Source of the DNA: Atrichornis clamosus
Lineage: Eukaryota > Chordata > Aves > Passeriformes > Menuridae
Assembly (NCBI GenBank): GCA_013400975.1
Contig: WBMZ01009475.1
Coordinates: 36,708 to 100,707, forward strand
DNA length: 64,000 nt
Direction of reading: 5' to 3'
This document shows positions 25,301 to 37,396 of this stretch, in pieces (within the stretch, counting starts at the first letter, position 1; every line of letters begins with the position of its first letter). The notes beneath the pieces were generated by a model. The model ran no database searches, was not told where the DNA came from, and was given only the letters and a program-made list of their open reading frames with translations. The position numbers and the translations under genes are program-made.

Positions 25301-28300
25301 TAGAGGGCATGGAAAGCAGTATCTGTTATAGCTCATCTAGTGAAAGTTTCTCTCACATGGGTGTTTCATGTAACTCCTAATTCTTCTTCACACTTGCATT
25401 TTAAACTGATAGGAATTTCTAATCCCTGCTTGCAAAATACGCTTCTGTAACCTGGCATCAATGACACCATTTTGTCAGTAATCCTCACAGCAGAGCAGGG
25501 AAGCTCTCAAGCTCTTCATGTGATGGCAGTAGCTCGAAAAAAAGCAGCAGTTTCTAAAGTGGGGAGAAACTTTGTGCAAAAAAGGCACTTAGATGCCAGA
25601 AAGTGCCAGACGTGAGGGTGCTGACCTGTGCATTTCTGTTGCTAAATACCACCAGGGTAACCTGGGATGTCTTACTGGAGTCTGCACTTGCAGCTCTCAT
25701 TGCATGTGGAGATCCAGACCCGCTTTCTAGTATCAGCAGAGATCTCCAACTTGATCCTGACAAGATCTTCAATATTTGCTACTTTTTAACTTATTTCCCA
25801 AACCAAAGTGCTGTCAAACCAGAACCTATTCAACATTGAATGAGATTTTATACACTTATACTGCCCTTCTTCTCTTGCTGTGTTTTTTTTAAACCTGCAG
25901 TTGTATGTTGCAAGTGAGCATATGTCCCAAAAGACTTCAGGAGAGCATGGATGATCTCTAACTTGTTTTGTGAAATGGAGCCTGATTATATACCCAGAAT
26001 CAGAATATGTCCCACTAACCTGGACTTTTCCTTAGCTGTGAGGGCTGAGTGGCTTGCAAAGAAGCATTCAGTAACTTTTGAAACATAATTAAAGCCACAT
26101 CAATATCTGGCAAAGAAAAGATGTGAGCAGGCATGGCTTTCAGGCAGCAGATGTTAAGATTCAGTGATCAGTAGTTACATGTTTTTCAGTGGCCAGTTTA
26201 ATGGTTAATCTGTCTCTCTCGTAATGAGGGATCATTTGTATTAAAAGTCCAGCATTCAGATTCCTACAGTCATGTTGGTAAAACCACAGAAAATTTTGAT
26301 TAGAATTTTCAACTCTTTTTTTTTTTAATTAGGAAAGTGCAACTAATAATGGATTTGGAAAGATTCATTTGTGAAGGAGAGAGTGACTGGAAAGAAATAA
26401 TAAGATCCTTGATAATAGCATAAGTTTTATTTTTCTAGACATCTGCCTTGTGTTTTTGGAAAATGAAATTATTTAATGATGTGAATGAAAGGATTGTATT
26501 TTTAAAAATTTCCACTGTAATTTCCTTCTACATTTCCAATCCTTTAATTATAATTTTCAAGAATTACATGTATGCAATACAGAAAGTCATTCCTTTGTTC
26601 TTCAGAATGAAATTGTGTGTACATTCCACTTGTTGGGAAAATAAAGCTTATTAAAAGACTTGATATAATTACAGTACCTTAGAATAGGTGTATTAAGGAT
26701 AGTTGGATTAACGGGCAAAAGACAAGGGTATTATTTTCATGAAATTTTTCTAAATTTCTTTTCATTAAAGTCTGATATATCTTAATTTGGGAGATAATCA
26801 AAGTGCATCTTTTACAAATACCTTTTTAAGTTGGACAATGAACGACTATTTAAAATTGTGACTCACTGATTATTTCAAAAGTTAATTTTGCCATGTTATA
26901 TATTCTCTGTGACTACATTAATGCAAAGGTTGCTAGAAAAGTTTTAGGAGACACAGACTGTGCCAAGCACAAATGAAGGGAAATGCTACAAACTTAAAAA
27001 TCACACTTGTTTCTTCTTAAGGATTCTTTCAAGTCATTTTTAAAATCAGTGACAGATCCCTGATTTGAGGGTACACCTTTGATATGTTAGCAGCATGCAA
27101 GCTAACTCTATCTAGTTTCCAGAAGCAATAATGTGACTTGAGAGGAGATCAGTTCAATATTTAGATAAAGGGGAGCTCTCCTCCCTTTCTAGCAGCTGCT
27201 TTCATATATGTAAAACAAAATGTCCTCCTTTTACTTGTTCCTGTTTTGACATGTGCAGTCTTCTACACATACACAGGAAAGCAAAATAAACACATGTACC
27301 ATATAGCAGAAAGCTCTTAGAGAAAGCTACGAAATGCAGAATTTGGTGTGGTATATCTTTCTTGTCCAAGTACACAAATTAAGTAGAAGAAATGGTTTTA
27401 AAGGTCAGTGGTTTGTGGAACATGTCCAAAGGTAAAGGAATGAAAAAAATTTTGAAATCTCAATTAACTTATCATCATGACAGCTTTTTTCATTGTGCAT
27501 ATTTCTGTTACTTCTTGCAGAAAAAGGAAGTACTCTTGTAATTTTGTCTGAAGGGAATTCAAAAGATGCATTTATGGAATGCACTGTACCTCACCAAACC
27601 TAGCAGAGTCACCTGTGGAAGGGCTTCAGAGCATGCAAGTCACAGAATGTTATGTATGTAGAGAGGCAGAAGACTTGAACTGCATTATTGTTTGATATCT
27701 TATGGTAGAAATGAATCAGCAGTCAGCTACACCTTTTTTTTCCCTCCAACCTTTCAGTTAGAAATTTTTTGCTTTTTAATTGTTATATGGAAGCATTTTA
27801 GCATCTAAGTGAAAATATATCCTCCATTAAAATGAAGCAACTGACACTGCATAGGCTATTGATGTGTATTTTATTACTTTATGGGGAGTACAGAGCTTTT
27901 CTCAAGATCTCAGTATTTTGCAATGGCTCCTTTAAAAGATTAAAAGCAAAGTGATTCAGAGATTTCAACAACCCTGTTGCCACTTGTTCTGGTTCTTCAA
28001 ATACAGATGAATCTCAGCATCAAGTCACTGCAGTTTGGAGAAGTGCACGTAAGCTAACTCCTGGATAAACCAGATACTGAGATTTTAAAATCTCAGTCCA
28101 AATCCATTACTGTAAGGACATCCACTAGACATCCAAATGTCATGACTATGCTTGTTTGTACTAGACTTCTGTATGGAGTGTCCTCTACTGCCCTGAGTCA
28201 CCTGAATTCTTCAAGGCTGAAGAAATATCCATTGCAAACCCCAGTGAAGTTAACTTTTTCTCATGGACTTTTGATTTTAAATGTTTCCTGCATCTGTCTT

Positions 28301-29508
28301 TCTTAGCCTGATTGTCCAAAAACTTGCTTTCTTGTATGCTTTCTGAAGTGCCAGTGTGGGGATGCCATGTTTCTTTTTTCCTTCAAATCTTATCTTGCTT
28401 TCCTGTGGGTATTACAAGGAGTGGAAGTCCCCATTTTGCGTTAAGAACTGAGGAGTGGGAACATTACTTTAAAAGCAGAAAAATGCAGACATTTTACAAT
28501 TGCATAATTAACTTCTTTTCTTTATTATTCCAGTGCAGACTTCCTCCACATCAATGTCTTTGTTTTCCCTCCCTTAACAAATATTCTGCTTATGCAGGAA
28601 CTATTCTCAGTATCCTATCCAGGCAGTGCAGAATCCTACAGATGCTTTGCTCTGTAGCAATCCCTCTGGAACTTTAACTAGGACCTCCAAGTTGTCTGTT
28701 TGTCTTCTGCAGCAGGTGGCCACATACAGAAGAAATAAAGTATTCCAGGAAACAAGTTTGTATCACCCCATTGATTAGTGACATCTAAATACTAATTTGA
28801 TTTGCATTATAGATGACCCTGGTGAGAGTGATGTACAAATTGAACTGTGCAACTGGTTGCTCTCTGTGTGCTCTGTTTTGCTTTCAAGCATTTCCCTTAC
28901 AAAATGTGATTGTTTAGTCTTTGAGGAGTTGGAGTACTTTTTGGTGAGCTTTGTTATTGAGAGACATTAGTGAACTTCTGTGTCTTTGGCAGAATGCAAG
29001 TATTACATGTGGATCCTGCACGTGTAAGGCATGGCATCTATGCAGAGCTAATGCAGTGCTCGTTAGAACTTCCTGTATTGCAGTGTGGAGTTCCAACAAG
29101 ACTACAAAAGAGGGGGTCTTCTGTCTGTGCGTCTGTTTTCAAACCTTCCTGAAAAACCGATCATACATGAGGATCACAGCTTAGATAAATACATAATTTA
29201 TAATACTTTGTAATTGTTATTAAGGTGCTTCAGCCTAAATAAATCCACAGAAGTGTTGCTGTGTTTATTATTAAATATTCTGCTTCCATAATATTCTAGT
29301 GTTTCTGCTGGTGACCAACTCTATCAGGCAGAGGTAGTCTTGTATAACTCGGGTTTTGCATTGATTGCTTATATTGCACCTTGACAGGTATGTGCTGGTA
29401 TGTTAACCCTATCTTCATATGGATTTTATGGGGGTACTGTGTATGTATAACCTGCAGACTCTAAACGGTGCTTATATATTTCCTATGATCCTTTTCATTG
29501 ATCTCCAG
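22321..29508. other. BNC1: Probable BNC1 intron 1 (3' part), no other gene recognised
   Basis: AT-rich sequence leading to the exon 2 acceptor. If the BNC1 start is at the CpG block near 22.2 kb or further left, all of this is intron 1. Open frames at 28312-28677 and 24243-24512 have no recognisable content. Confidence 0.6.
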
Positions 29509-29611
29509 GCTATCCGATGCACTCTCGTGAACTGTAGTTGTCAGTGTTTCAAACCTGGGAAAATAAATCAGCGACAATGTGACCAATGCCGGCATGGATG
29601 GGTAGCACATG
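29509..29611 (+). CDS. BNC1: BNC1 coding exon 2 (Cys-rich N-terminal segment)
   Basis: This exon encodes residues 1-34 plus one base of codon 35. It reads [14 protein letters not shown], then [13 protein letters not shown] and RHGWVAH. The acceptor is a pyrimidine-rich stretch ending CTCCAG at 29508, and the donor is GTAATA at 29612. It starts in phase 0, so the missing exon 1 must end on a whole codon; in human BNC1 exon 1 ends in Met-Ala-Glu. Cys 4, 9, 11, 13, 24 and 27 with His 29 and 34 could form a zinc-binding knuckle, but that is inference. The frame stays open upstream of the acceptor to an ATG at 29419, which is intronic sequence if the acceptor is used. Confidence 0.94.
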
Positions 29612-32600
29612 GTAATATTTGTTTTTACAATCTATGGAAAACCCTTAGGATCCTCATTACTGTAAAATGCTTTTTGTATCACCTCTCAACCCCCCACCCC
29701 AATAATAGTTCCCTTCAATTTTAGCTCTCTCTTGTGACTTACGTTTGTTTACGTTTTGTGATTTTTATTTTCAGCCCTAAGCAAACTAAGGATTCCAAAC
29801 CTCTACCCATCAAGCCAAGTAGAAATAGTTCAATCCAATGTTGTCTTTGATATCAGTAGCCTCATGTTGTACGGAACGCAGGCCATTCCTGTGCGCCTTA
29901 AAATTCTGCTCGATCGGCTTTTCAGTGTTCTCAAGCAGGAAGAGGTGATACAGATACTCCATGCTCTGGATTGGACACTGCAGGATTATATACGTGGATA
30001 TGTGCTACAGGTATTTAGAGGGGCTTTTTTAATATAAATACGGTAGTTCAGTAGTTTTCTGACTTAATCTTCTCAGTGGTTCACGATGCATTAACAGCAT
30101 GGCGCATCTGAAAGGCAGTAATAGACCTGTAGGAGCTTAATGCCAGAAAAGAAAGGGTGGATTTTTGGTGATTGCTCTCTTGATTTAGCCAGACTTAATT
30201 GAAATCTTTCTACTTGCTCAAATCTATCAACAAAGATAAGCAAAGATAAAAAGTTACTGGTAATGTATCAAAGTAAAGGTTTTAGAATTTGTTCCAGTAT
30301 TATTTAAACAGTGAGTTTGCTTTTATACAGCAGAATAATACATCAAGAAATAAACTTACCATCATCTTAAAACACCAGGGACAATATTCATCTCGGGTGT
30401 AGTGCTACTGACCTTACTGGAGCTACAGCAAGGATGTCTTTGGCCCTGTGTGCTTACACTGATGTTAGTCCTTGCTGCTGTGGAAGTTACCTTTTATGTA
30501 AAGTAACATTATGATCTTACATTATGACATGAATCAATATTTAATGGTCTTGATAATCTTGCTTTTTAGTGTTAGGATTAAAAATATGGAATCAATTACC
30601 TTGAACCTCTATCACATGAAAAATTTATAATGTTACGTTCTTCATCATCTTAGAAACTCTTACATGCACTGTGAAAAATCTCAGTAGGCCATCAAATACA
30701 TGTTCTGTGATAAAATATTTATTGTAGTTATTGGGAAAAGTTAGGCATAGCTAGAGTTTGAAAGAACTCCAACTCTAGTGTAATTACAGCTGTGCTCTGT
30801 GAAAACTGGCAATAGATCAATACAGGTTCATTTGTTCTCTGATCTTAGTTGCTTGGAAGATTATTAAACTTGCAATGAAAGAATACTTGACTTAAATGAG
30901 AAGCTAAATCTTGGTCTGATTGCTCCATCTCTTCTGTCTGTGCTTACAGGATACTGTTGTTCAAATAATGTGTCTTAATTTTTGTGGGGAAAAGTAGCTT
31001 ATTGGAAAGTATTACTGTCAGTTCAGGAAGAAGTAACATCACCAGTGTGGTAAAATTTGGACAAAATTATCACAGAATTTGCATCAGTCTCATGAAATGA
31101 AATGTTTGTATCATTTTGCTAGAGAAGAAATTTTAGTCCCTGAAAAAAATGAGAGATTTGAGGGGAGGTATTTTTTTGTTTGCCTTAACTAATATGTTAA
31201 CTCATTTAAATATTTTTGGCTTTAGGATGCTTCAGGAAAGGTGCTGGATCACTGGAGCATAATGACCACTGAAGAAGAACTGGCTACTCTGCAGCAGTTT
31301 CTTCGCTTTGGAGAAACTAAGTCCATTGTAGAGTTAATGGCAATTCAAGAGAAAGAAGGGCAATCAATCATAATACCACCTCCAACTGCCAATTTGGATA
31401 TTAGGGCATTCATTGAGAGCTGCAATCCACACAGTCCTAATTTTACTGCTTCCTTGGACAAAATGAGTCCCACCAACATTCATCCCTTTGAGAATATTGT
31501 AAATAACATGGCTTTCATGCTGCCGTTTCAGTTTTTCAGTCCAGTGCCTCCACCTTTGATAGGTTCACCACCAGAAAGACATTTGATTGAGCAAGGTCAA
31601 GACCATAACAATGAAACCAAACAAGATCTTCAGATATCATTTTCTGAAAGCAGCTTCTTAACTTCTAGTTCTGCACCATTTCAAGTTGAAAATGAGAGGA
31701 GCATAAATGGCCCAGATGTCACTAAAACAGAAGATGATGCCCTTTTAAGTGATTCCAGTTCACATAATACAGCAGCAAAGCTTGAAATGACGGCACTGTC
31801 TCCAGAAAGCAAACTGAAATCTGTTGAAAAAAATGCTGGGCCAAGGAAAGGGCGTGTTTTCTGCACTGCATGTGAAAAGACATTTTATGACAAAGGTACT
31901 TTGAAAATACATTACAATGCTGTTCACCTGAAGATAAAGCACAAATGCACCATTGAGGGCTGCAATATGGTGTTTAGCTCATTGCGTAGTCGAAATCGTC
32001 ACAGCGCAAATCCTAACCCCAGACTCCATATGCCAATGAATAGAAATAACAGGGATAAAGACCTAAGAAATGGTTTAACCATTGCTGGACCTGGAGATAG
32101 TAAAAGGACAGAATTTACAATTTTGACTCCAGATAGCAGAACTATATCCAGCTATGCCAGCTCTTGTACAGATTCAAAAGGTCAAGCTGGATTTTCCAGT
32201 ATTGGACATAATGGTGTCCTCTTTCCAAACCTGAAGACAGTACAGCCAGTTCTTCCTTTTTACCGTAGTCCAGTCACACCAGCTGAGCTTGCTAATACTC
32301 CAGGTACTCTTCCTTCTCTGCCTCTTGTTTCTTCCTCAATACCAGAGCAGCTTGTTTCCAATGAATTGCCCTTTGACGTGCTCCCCAAGAAGAAGTCTCG
32401 TAAGTCGAGTATGCCCATTAAGATAGAGAAGGAAGCTGTTGAGACACCTAATGAAAGTAGCGATGTTGCCAGTTCTGAGGATGATTCACGTCTGCAGGTG
32501 GTAAGCGATGGAGAGCTTGAGACCTGTGAGCATAACATAGAGAAGCGGGTGACCGACAGGGTGGAAAAGCACCCCCATTCAGGTAATTCATGGAAATCTC

Positions 32601-35600
32601 TCTCTGGGGTAGAGGGCCCAAAGTATTTTGAATCTGTCTTTGCACCAAATAACAAATACATCGAGGATATCTCTGAGAATGAATTGCAACACTGTGAGAA
32701 AGAGGTTAAACCAGAAGAAAACCAACCATTAAAAATAGTTTCCCATGAGCTTATATATGAAGATCCAAAACACCACCACAGTGATGTTATAAAACCAATG
32801 ACTGAACCCCCCATGTATATTACAGAGCAGTCAAAGCACAGGATTCCTAAAAATGACTGCCCTGAATTGCAACACCACTTGCTGACTGGGGGCTTTTTCA
32901 GCACTTTGTCAAACAGGGGTGCTGCCATTCCTTGTTTTGAAGACTCTAAAGATATGGATCATGTCAGTCAACATGCACTAGGGATTCAGAAGGAAGAAAG
33001 CCGCTTTCATTGTGACATCTGTAAGAAGACTTTTAAAAACCCTTACAGTGTAAAAATGCATTTTAAAAATGTACATCTCAAAGAAATGCATATTTGCACA
33101 GTTGAGGGCTGTAATGCTGCTTTCCCTTCTCGTAGAAGTCGAGACAGGTAAGAAAATTATAAACAAAATTGTATTTATTTTACCATCACAATGGACCCTA
33201 ATTTGAAATTAAAATGAGTGTTTGAGGAATGGAGCCTACAAATATTTTCTGTGTATCCTCGTATAACAGGTATGATAACTTATCAGAACATTCATGAAAT
33301 GAAAATCCATTGAAAGAAACATTTCCTTTCTGCTAGACTACAAGGTATTAAATAAAGCCATGAAAGTTTCATAACTGATAAAGACTGCAGTAGTTAAAAG
33401 AATACTTTAGTACATAAAGGGACATTCACAAGGGTGTGAACTCAGCAATTTTCCAGTAGATGCATGTGTGGACTTACATGTTTAATATGTACTTTCATGT
33501 GTATTTTAATTTATACAGTGTTTTTTTTAATGAAAAAGCAATGAGGTCAGGTCAGGAAATCTTCCCTTGCCCTTGTCCTTGCTTTACTCAAGGATTTGGA
33601 ACAGACCAGTGAGAAAAAGTCCGTAAGAAAAGCAAGATTAGTCTTTGTCAGCACCAAGTTACCATTATGCAGTGGTAGTCGCAGTGACACTATCTGGTGT
33701 GTACCCACATCAGTAGTGCTTTTCTGTGAGATTAAATACTAAATTCTGAACTATCTCATGAGCTTGATTCAGTTTAATGTTAGCTGCAGTATTGCATTGC
33801 TGTAATTTACTTTATTTCAGCCTGTTGTGCACATAAGCTGAGGAACAAGAACTGAAGTTTTATTGTTGACCAGCAGTTCTGTATCTGGATTGGTCAGTGA
33901 TATTCAAGTGCAACGAAGTGTTACAAGTTTTCCAACTCTGTAACAGTGTTTGAGCAGCTTTTGGCTGCAGGAAGCATGCCTGGATAGTAGTTCAGAGTGA
34001 CACAAGGTTTAGATTGTGTGTAATCTGCTAGGAGTGCTGGAGCCAGCTGATGCAATCCAGAGAGAGGATGAGCCAGTCTCTGAGGACTGGCTGCTGCATC
34101 TGAGATGCACAGATTCATCTGCTGCTGGCAGGGCTTCATACCCTGCTGCCTGTGTCTTCCCAGATGTGAATTCCTCTCCACTGTAATTGCGATATGGGCC
34201 ACAGGAAAGAAGGCCAGCAGTAAGATTTGCATTCACATGCCACAAATTCCTTCCCACACCAGTATATTAAGATAAGTTTTAACATAGGTGCTTTTGGAAG
34301 ATGGTTTAAAAAAAAAAAAGCAAGCAAACTCACAAGACAGTTCACAAGCTCTGTACAAAACAATAGTTATTTGGAACGACTTTGCAGAAGTTTCTAGACT
34401 TTAACATCGTTGTTACTACAAGTGCAAAATACTTCTGTGCCTCTTTGAACAATTCATGGTTTTGATTAAACCATGATGGCAAGGAAAAAGACAAATGTTT
34501 TGCCAGTCTTACAATAAACTCAGTCTTCTAGACAGAGCCTGGAAGTTCCCAGTGAGCTGATTGATAGTATTCAATGAGGAGCAGTGATTTTGTATGTTTT
34601 GGTGTTTTTAAACTGCATCCAGAGATGCCCATTTGAAAACTGCAAGTTGCATATAATTCAATATTCCTTTTCCAAGGAAATTCCTGTTAAGAAAAAGTTC
34701 TGTACTGATATGCACATCTACATTCTGGACAGTTACAGTACTTGAGATCATCATTTTTTGCAGACTCAGGTGTAACTCCTTTCCTGCTTTGTGCATTGGG
34801 AAAGAATCTTGTTTCTTACCCACCTCAGCCCATTCTCTGATCTCAGTTTAGTTTACAGGTTTTTATTCTGTACCTTAACTCCTACAGGCTCAGCACTAGA
34901 TCTAGCAGAGCAGACAGCTATCCACAGTCCTGGAGAGAATCTGAAATATTGATTGCTGTAGAGTTATTTCTGATACCTGCCAGTGTAAGCAACTTCAGAA
35001 ACCCAGTCACATGTGTAAATTGTCCATGTGCACTCCCAGTGTGGCAGTTGGTCAAATTCAAAGTATACAATTCATGCATGCTACTAAATATTGATTTTCC
35101 TTTTCTTTGTTAATGATCATTATGAAACAGCTGTTAAGTGAGGCGAAACATTTTCTTGCTAAGCTTGTCTTTGTTCTTCTAGACATAGTTCAAACCTAAA
35201 TCTTCATCATAAGCTTCTGACTAAAGATACACTGGAATTCAACAACCATTTCAATGCAACATACCTCTTGAAAGACATGGCTAAGGAGTTTTGCCAAGAT
35301 GTCTCTTTAAAACAACATGTTGGACATACTTCTGTAATCTTCAAAGGAATGAACAGAACAGGCAGCTACGTTTTTCCAATGAGCAAAATTAGAGAACCCT
35401 GTTCTGAGAGTTATGGATACGATCCATTAAATGATGGAGCTGTTCTGGATCTAAGCACTACTTCCAGCATTAAATCTGAGAGCAGTGCTCATTCTTCTTG
35501 GGATTCTGATGGAGGAAGTGAAATATGTACCATGCCCTTGGATGATAGTGATGAAAGCTGTGAAGGACCCAGCCTAATGCCCAATGATGAACTCTTCCAG

Positions 35601-35864
35601 GACTGTACTTTAATTGAGAAAGCGAATCAAAACTTTACAAATTTACCTTCCAGTTTGCCAATAACTTGTCATATATGTCAAAAAACATACAGTAATAAAG
35701 GAACTTTCAGGGCTCATTACAAAACTGTGCATCTCCGCCAGCTTCACAAATGCAAAGTCCCAGGTTGCAACACAATGTTTTCATCTGTTCGCAGCCGGAA
35801 CAGGCACAGCCAAAACCCCAATCTGCACAAAAGTCTGGCTGGGTCACCAACTAGCTTAGAGTAA
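29509..35864 (+). CDS. BNC1: Basonuclin 1, four coding exons (first coding exon missing)
   Basis: Basonuclin 1 is a nuclear C2H2 zinc-finger regulator of keratinocytes and germ cells, known to act on rRNA and Pol II promoters. The coding sequence is join(29509-29611, 29775-30010, 31226-33147, 35183-35864), with GT-AG introns whose phases fit exactly. It gives 980 residues, numbered here from the first codon of the first exon seen. In order: Cys-rich segment 1-34, conserved N-terminal domain about 35-165, first finger pair 326-381, [11 protein letters not shown] 501-508, second pair 709-762, LDLSTTSS serine stripe 842-866, third pair 916-969. Human BNC1 is about 994 residues, so the gene is nearly complete. 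Wording such as [18 protein letters not shown] and [16 protein letters not shown] marks it as BNC1 rather than the paralogue BNC2. The start codon lies in an upstream exon that I did not find. No frameshift or premature stop is present. Confidence 0.96.
29612..29774 (+). other. BNC1: BNC1 intron 2
   Basis: A 163-bp phase-1 intron with GT-AG ends (GTAATA ... TTTTCAG). It contains a run of C in a CCCCCCACCCC context near 29690 and no other notable feature. Confidence 0.93.
29775..30010 (+). CDS. BNC1: BNC1 coding exon 3 (conserved N-terminal domain)
   Basis: The exon completes Ala35 and encodes residues 36-113, including [19 protein letters not shown] and, further on, [13 protein letters not shown] and DYIRGYVLQ. 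This stretch is almost invariant between BNC1 and BNC2 in vertebrates as I recall the families, and its function is poorly defined. The acceptor is TTTTCAG at 29768-29774 and the donor GTATTT at 30011. Intron 2 in front of it is only 163 bp (29612-29774). Intron 3 behind it is about 1.2 kb. Confidence 0.95.
30011..31225 (+). other. BNC1: BNC1 intron 3
   Basis: A phase-0 intron of about 1.2 kb with GTATTT donor and TTTAG acceptor. It is AT-rich. I see no gene, repeat family or other structure in it. Confidence 0.93.
31226..33147 (+). CDS. BNC1: BNC1 coding exon 4 (large exon: NLS, finger pair 1, most of pair 2)
   Basis: This 1,922-bp exon encodes residues 114-753 plus two bases of Arg754. It begins [13 protein letters not shown] after the acceptor TTTAG at 31225. 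It carries [20 protein letters not shown], then the first finger pair (C326, C329, H342, H347; C354, C359, H372, H381). Next comes the [11 protein letters not shown] (501-508), whose serines in human BNC1 are known phosphorylation sites that control nuclear entry. An acidic linker follows. Most of the second finger pair comes last (C709, C712, H725, H730; C737, C742). The exon ends within the Arg754 codon, just before ligand His755. The donor is GTAAGA at 33148. A single large zinc-finger exon is typical of basonuclins. A long antisense open frame here (32260-32928) is a composition shadow. Confidence 0.97.
33148..35182 (+). other. BNC1: BNC1 intron 4
   Basis: A phase-2 intron of about 2.0 kb with GTAAGA donor and TTCTAG acceptor, splitting the Arg754 codon directly before a zinc-ligand His. 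Read without splicing, the donor itself supplies a stop (AG|G TAA). Short open frames near 34.0-34.3 kb on the minus strand show no recognisable protein. Confidence 0.93.
35183..35864 (+). CDS. BNC1: BNC1 coding exon 5 (end of finger pair 2, serine stripe, pair 3, stop)
   Basis: The exon supplies the last base of Arg754 and residues 755-980, ending in SPTSLE and a TAA stop at 35862-35864. It starts with the His ligands of the second finger pair (H755, H762). A serine-rich stripe around 842-866 begins LDLSTTSS. The third finger pair follows (C916, C919, H932, H937; C944, C949, H962, H969). Human BNC1 ends in a closely similar way (HKSLASSPSHLQ as I recall it). The acceptor is the pyrimidine-rich TTGTTCTTCTAG ending at 35182. 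Confidence 0.97.
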
Positions 35865-36474
35865 GATCAGACTGATCTTAATTTATTTCTGCTAAGAATT
35901 AATCATTTCAATTAAGGAATGTGTTAACATTAGTTTTATTTAAACTCATTTGACTTCTAGCCCACTCAACAGCCACAGTCAAATTCTTTTCTCCTGTGTA
36001 TGCTCTCTAGCAGTTTCAGTTAGCAAAGTTTGGTGCTGTAGTTTTTGTTCAATTGTTTGGTTTGATGTTGAATAGCTAAAACTTCTGTAAGGAAAAGAAA
36101 ACATCTTTAAAATGGGGGAAATATGGAGACATTAACTAAAGTGTTTCTGATACCTGTGAAGTATTACTTTCCAAAAATAGGAGCTTCAAATAAGAACTAT
36201 CATTGCTTGTGTTTACATGTTAAATGAGTTTTGTTGTGTAGGAAATGAGTAACAATTGGGGTGAGTTTTCTCTGGTTGGGTTGAGAGTTTTGGGGCTACC
36301 GTTTTGTTCCTGAGACCTTAGTCTGAAGCTGACTTGCAGTATTAGTAGAACATAACAATTGCAGTTTATGTCCCAAAAGCCAAAAGAAAATACAGATTTG
36401 GGAAAAACTTCACATACAGTCCAAATCTTCTGAAAATCCTGCAGTCCTTACTCTTTAAGTTTGCATTTCACTGG

Positions 36475-36480
36475 AATAAA
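36475..36480 (+). terminator. BNC1: Possible proximal polyadenylation signal AATAAA
   Basis: AATAAA about 610 bases after the stop codon. It could serve a short 3' UTR form, with nothing but the hexamer to support it. Confidence 0.2.
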
Positions 36481-37390
36481 GATTGCAGTATTTTGGATTT
36501 CTTAGAATTTATTACCATTTGCTTTGTAAGAGGAGGGGCTACTTAACTTGGCGGAATTGCCTGAATAAATCTGAGACATTCTGATAAATCATAATGGTAG
36601 AAAGAATGAATAGGTTAAGCAAAAATTTCAAAACTGCAGCAAACGCATCCATGAAATAGCGGAAAAAAGTAAACCCTTTAAGGTGAAAATGCACTTTTTG
36701 AGTTCTACTTTCAGGAATTGAAAAGTTTTTGTTAAAAATAAGAAGGGAAGGGAAAAAAAACCAACAAAGGAGGAAGAAAACCCTAATCAAATATCCAAAC
36801 TGCTAAAGAGTTTGAGGGTGCAATTCTAAGCCTTTGAAAGAAAGAGATAAAATGGATGCAGTAGGTACCTTTCATGATTCAGCAGTTAGAGTTTCTCTTA
36901 CCAGTGGGGGATAAAATGTGTTGATCCTTGTAACAATAGAAGAATGCTTATTCTCATTCACACCTCTTTTTTAATAAGAACACTGTTCAATATCTGTTAA
37001 AATGTTTCATATCGTTGTACTTGCCCCTGCAATTAACAGTATTCTGCATTACGTTCTATGCACTTAAGAAGACTGGCCTTGCATTGTATTAAAAAAACAC
37101 TTTAATATTTAATTTGTAGCCACATCATACAAATGCTGTGTGTGTACTTCTGGTGCATCCTCTTTGAATCATTTGCAAAGAGGAAAAGAAATAAGAAAGC
37201 AAGTCTTACAGTACCTTTTTTACTTTATTTCACCAGTGGAAATCTGTTGATCAATTCTAGTATGCAAGCATGACATTGATAGCACAATCTGTACATATTA
37301 TACCAAAGTGCTTACAGTATTTGTGGTTTCTAGAACTAGTCTAGTTTTCCAGTATAACTGGATCTTAGTCTTTATTCATTTTTGTGACTG

Positions 37391-37396
37391 AATAAA
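37391..37396 (+). terminator. BNC1: Possible proximal polyadenylation signal AATAAA
   Basis: An AATAAA hexamer about 1.5 kb after the stop codon. Use is unproven; another hexamer lies at 36475-36480. Confidence 0.3.

Noticed and set aside
28312..28677. 121-codon open frame about 1 kb before BNC1 exon 2, considered as an upstream BNC1 exon
   Set aside because: The translation has no resemblance to the basonuclin N-terminus and no donor in the needed phase was evident.
32260..32928. 222-codon open frame antisense to BNC1 exon 4
   Set aside because: It lies wholly inside a strongly conserved coding exon and its translation shows no domain. It is explained by codon composition on the sense strand.
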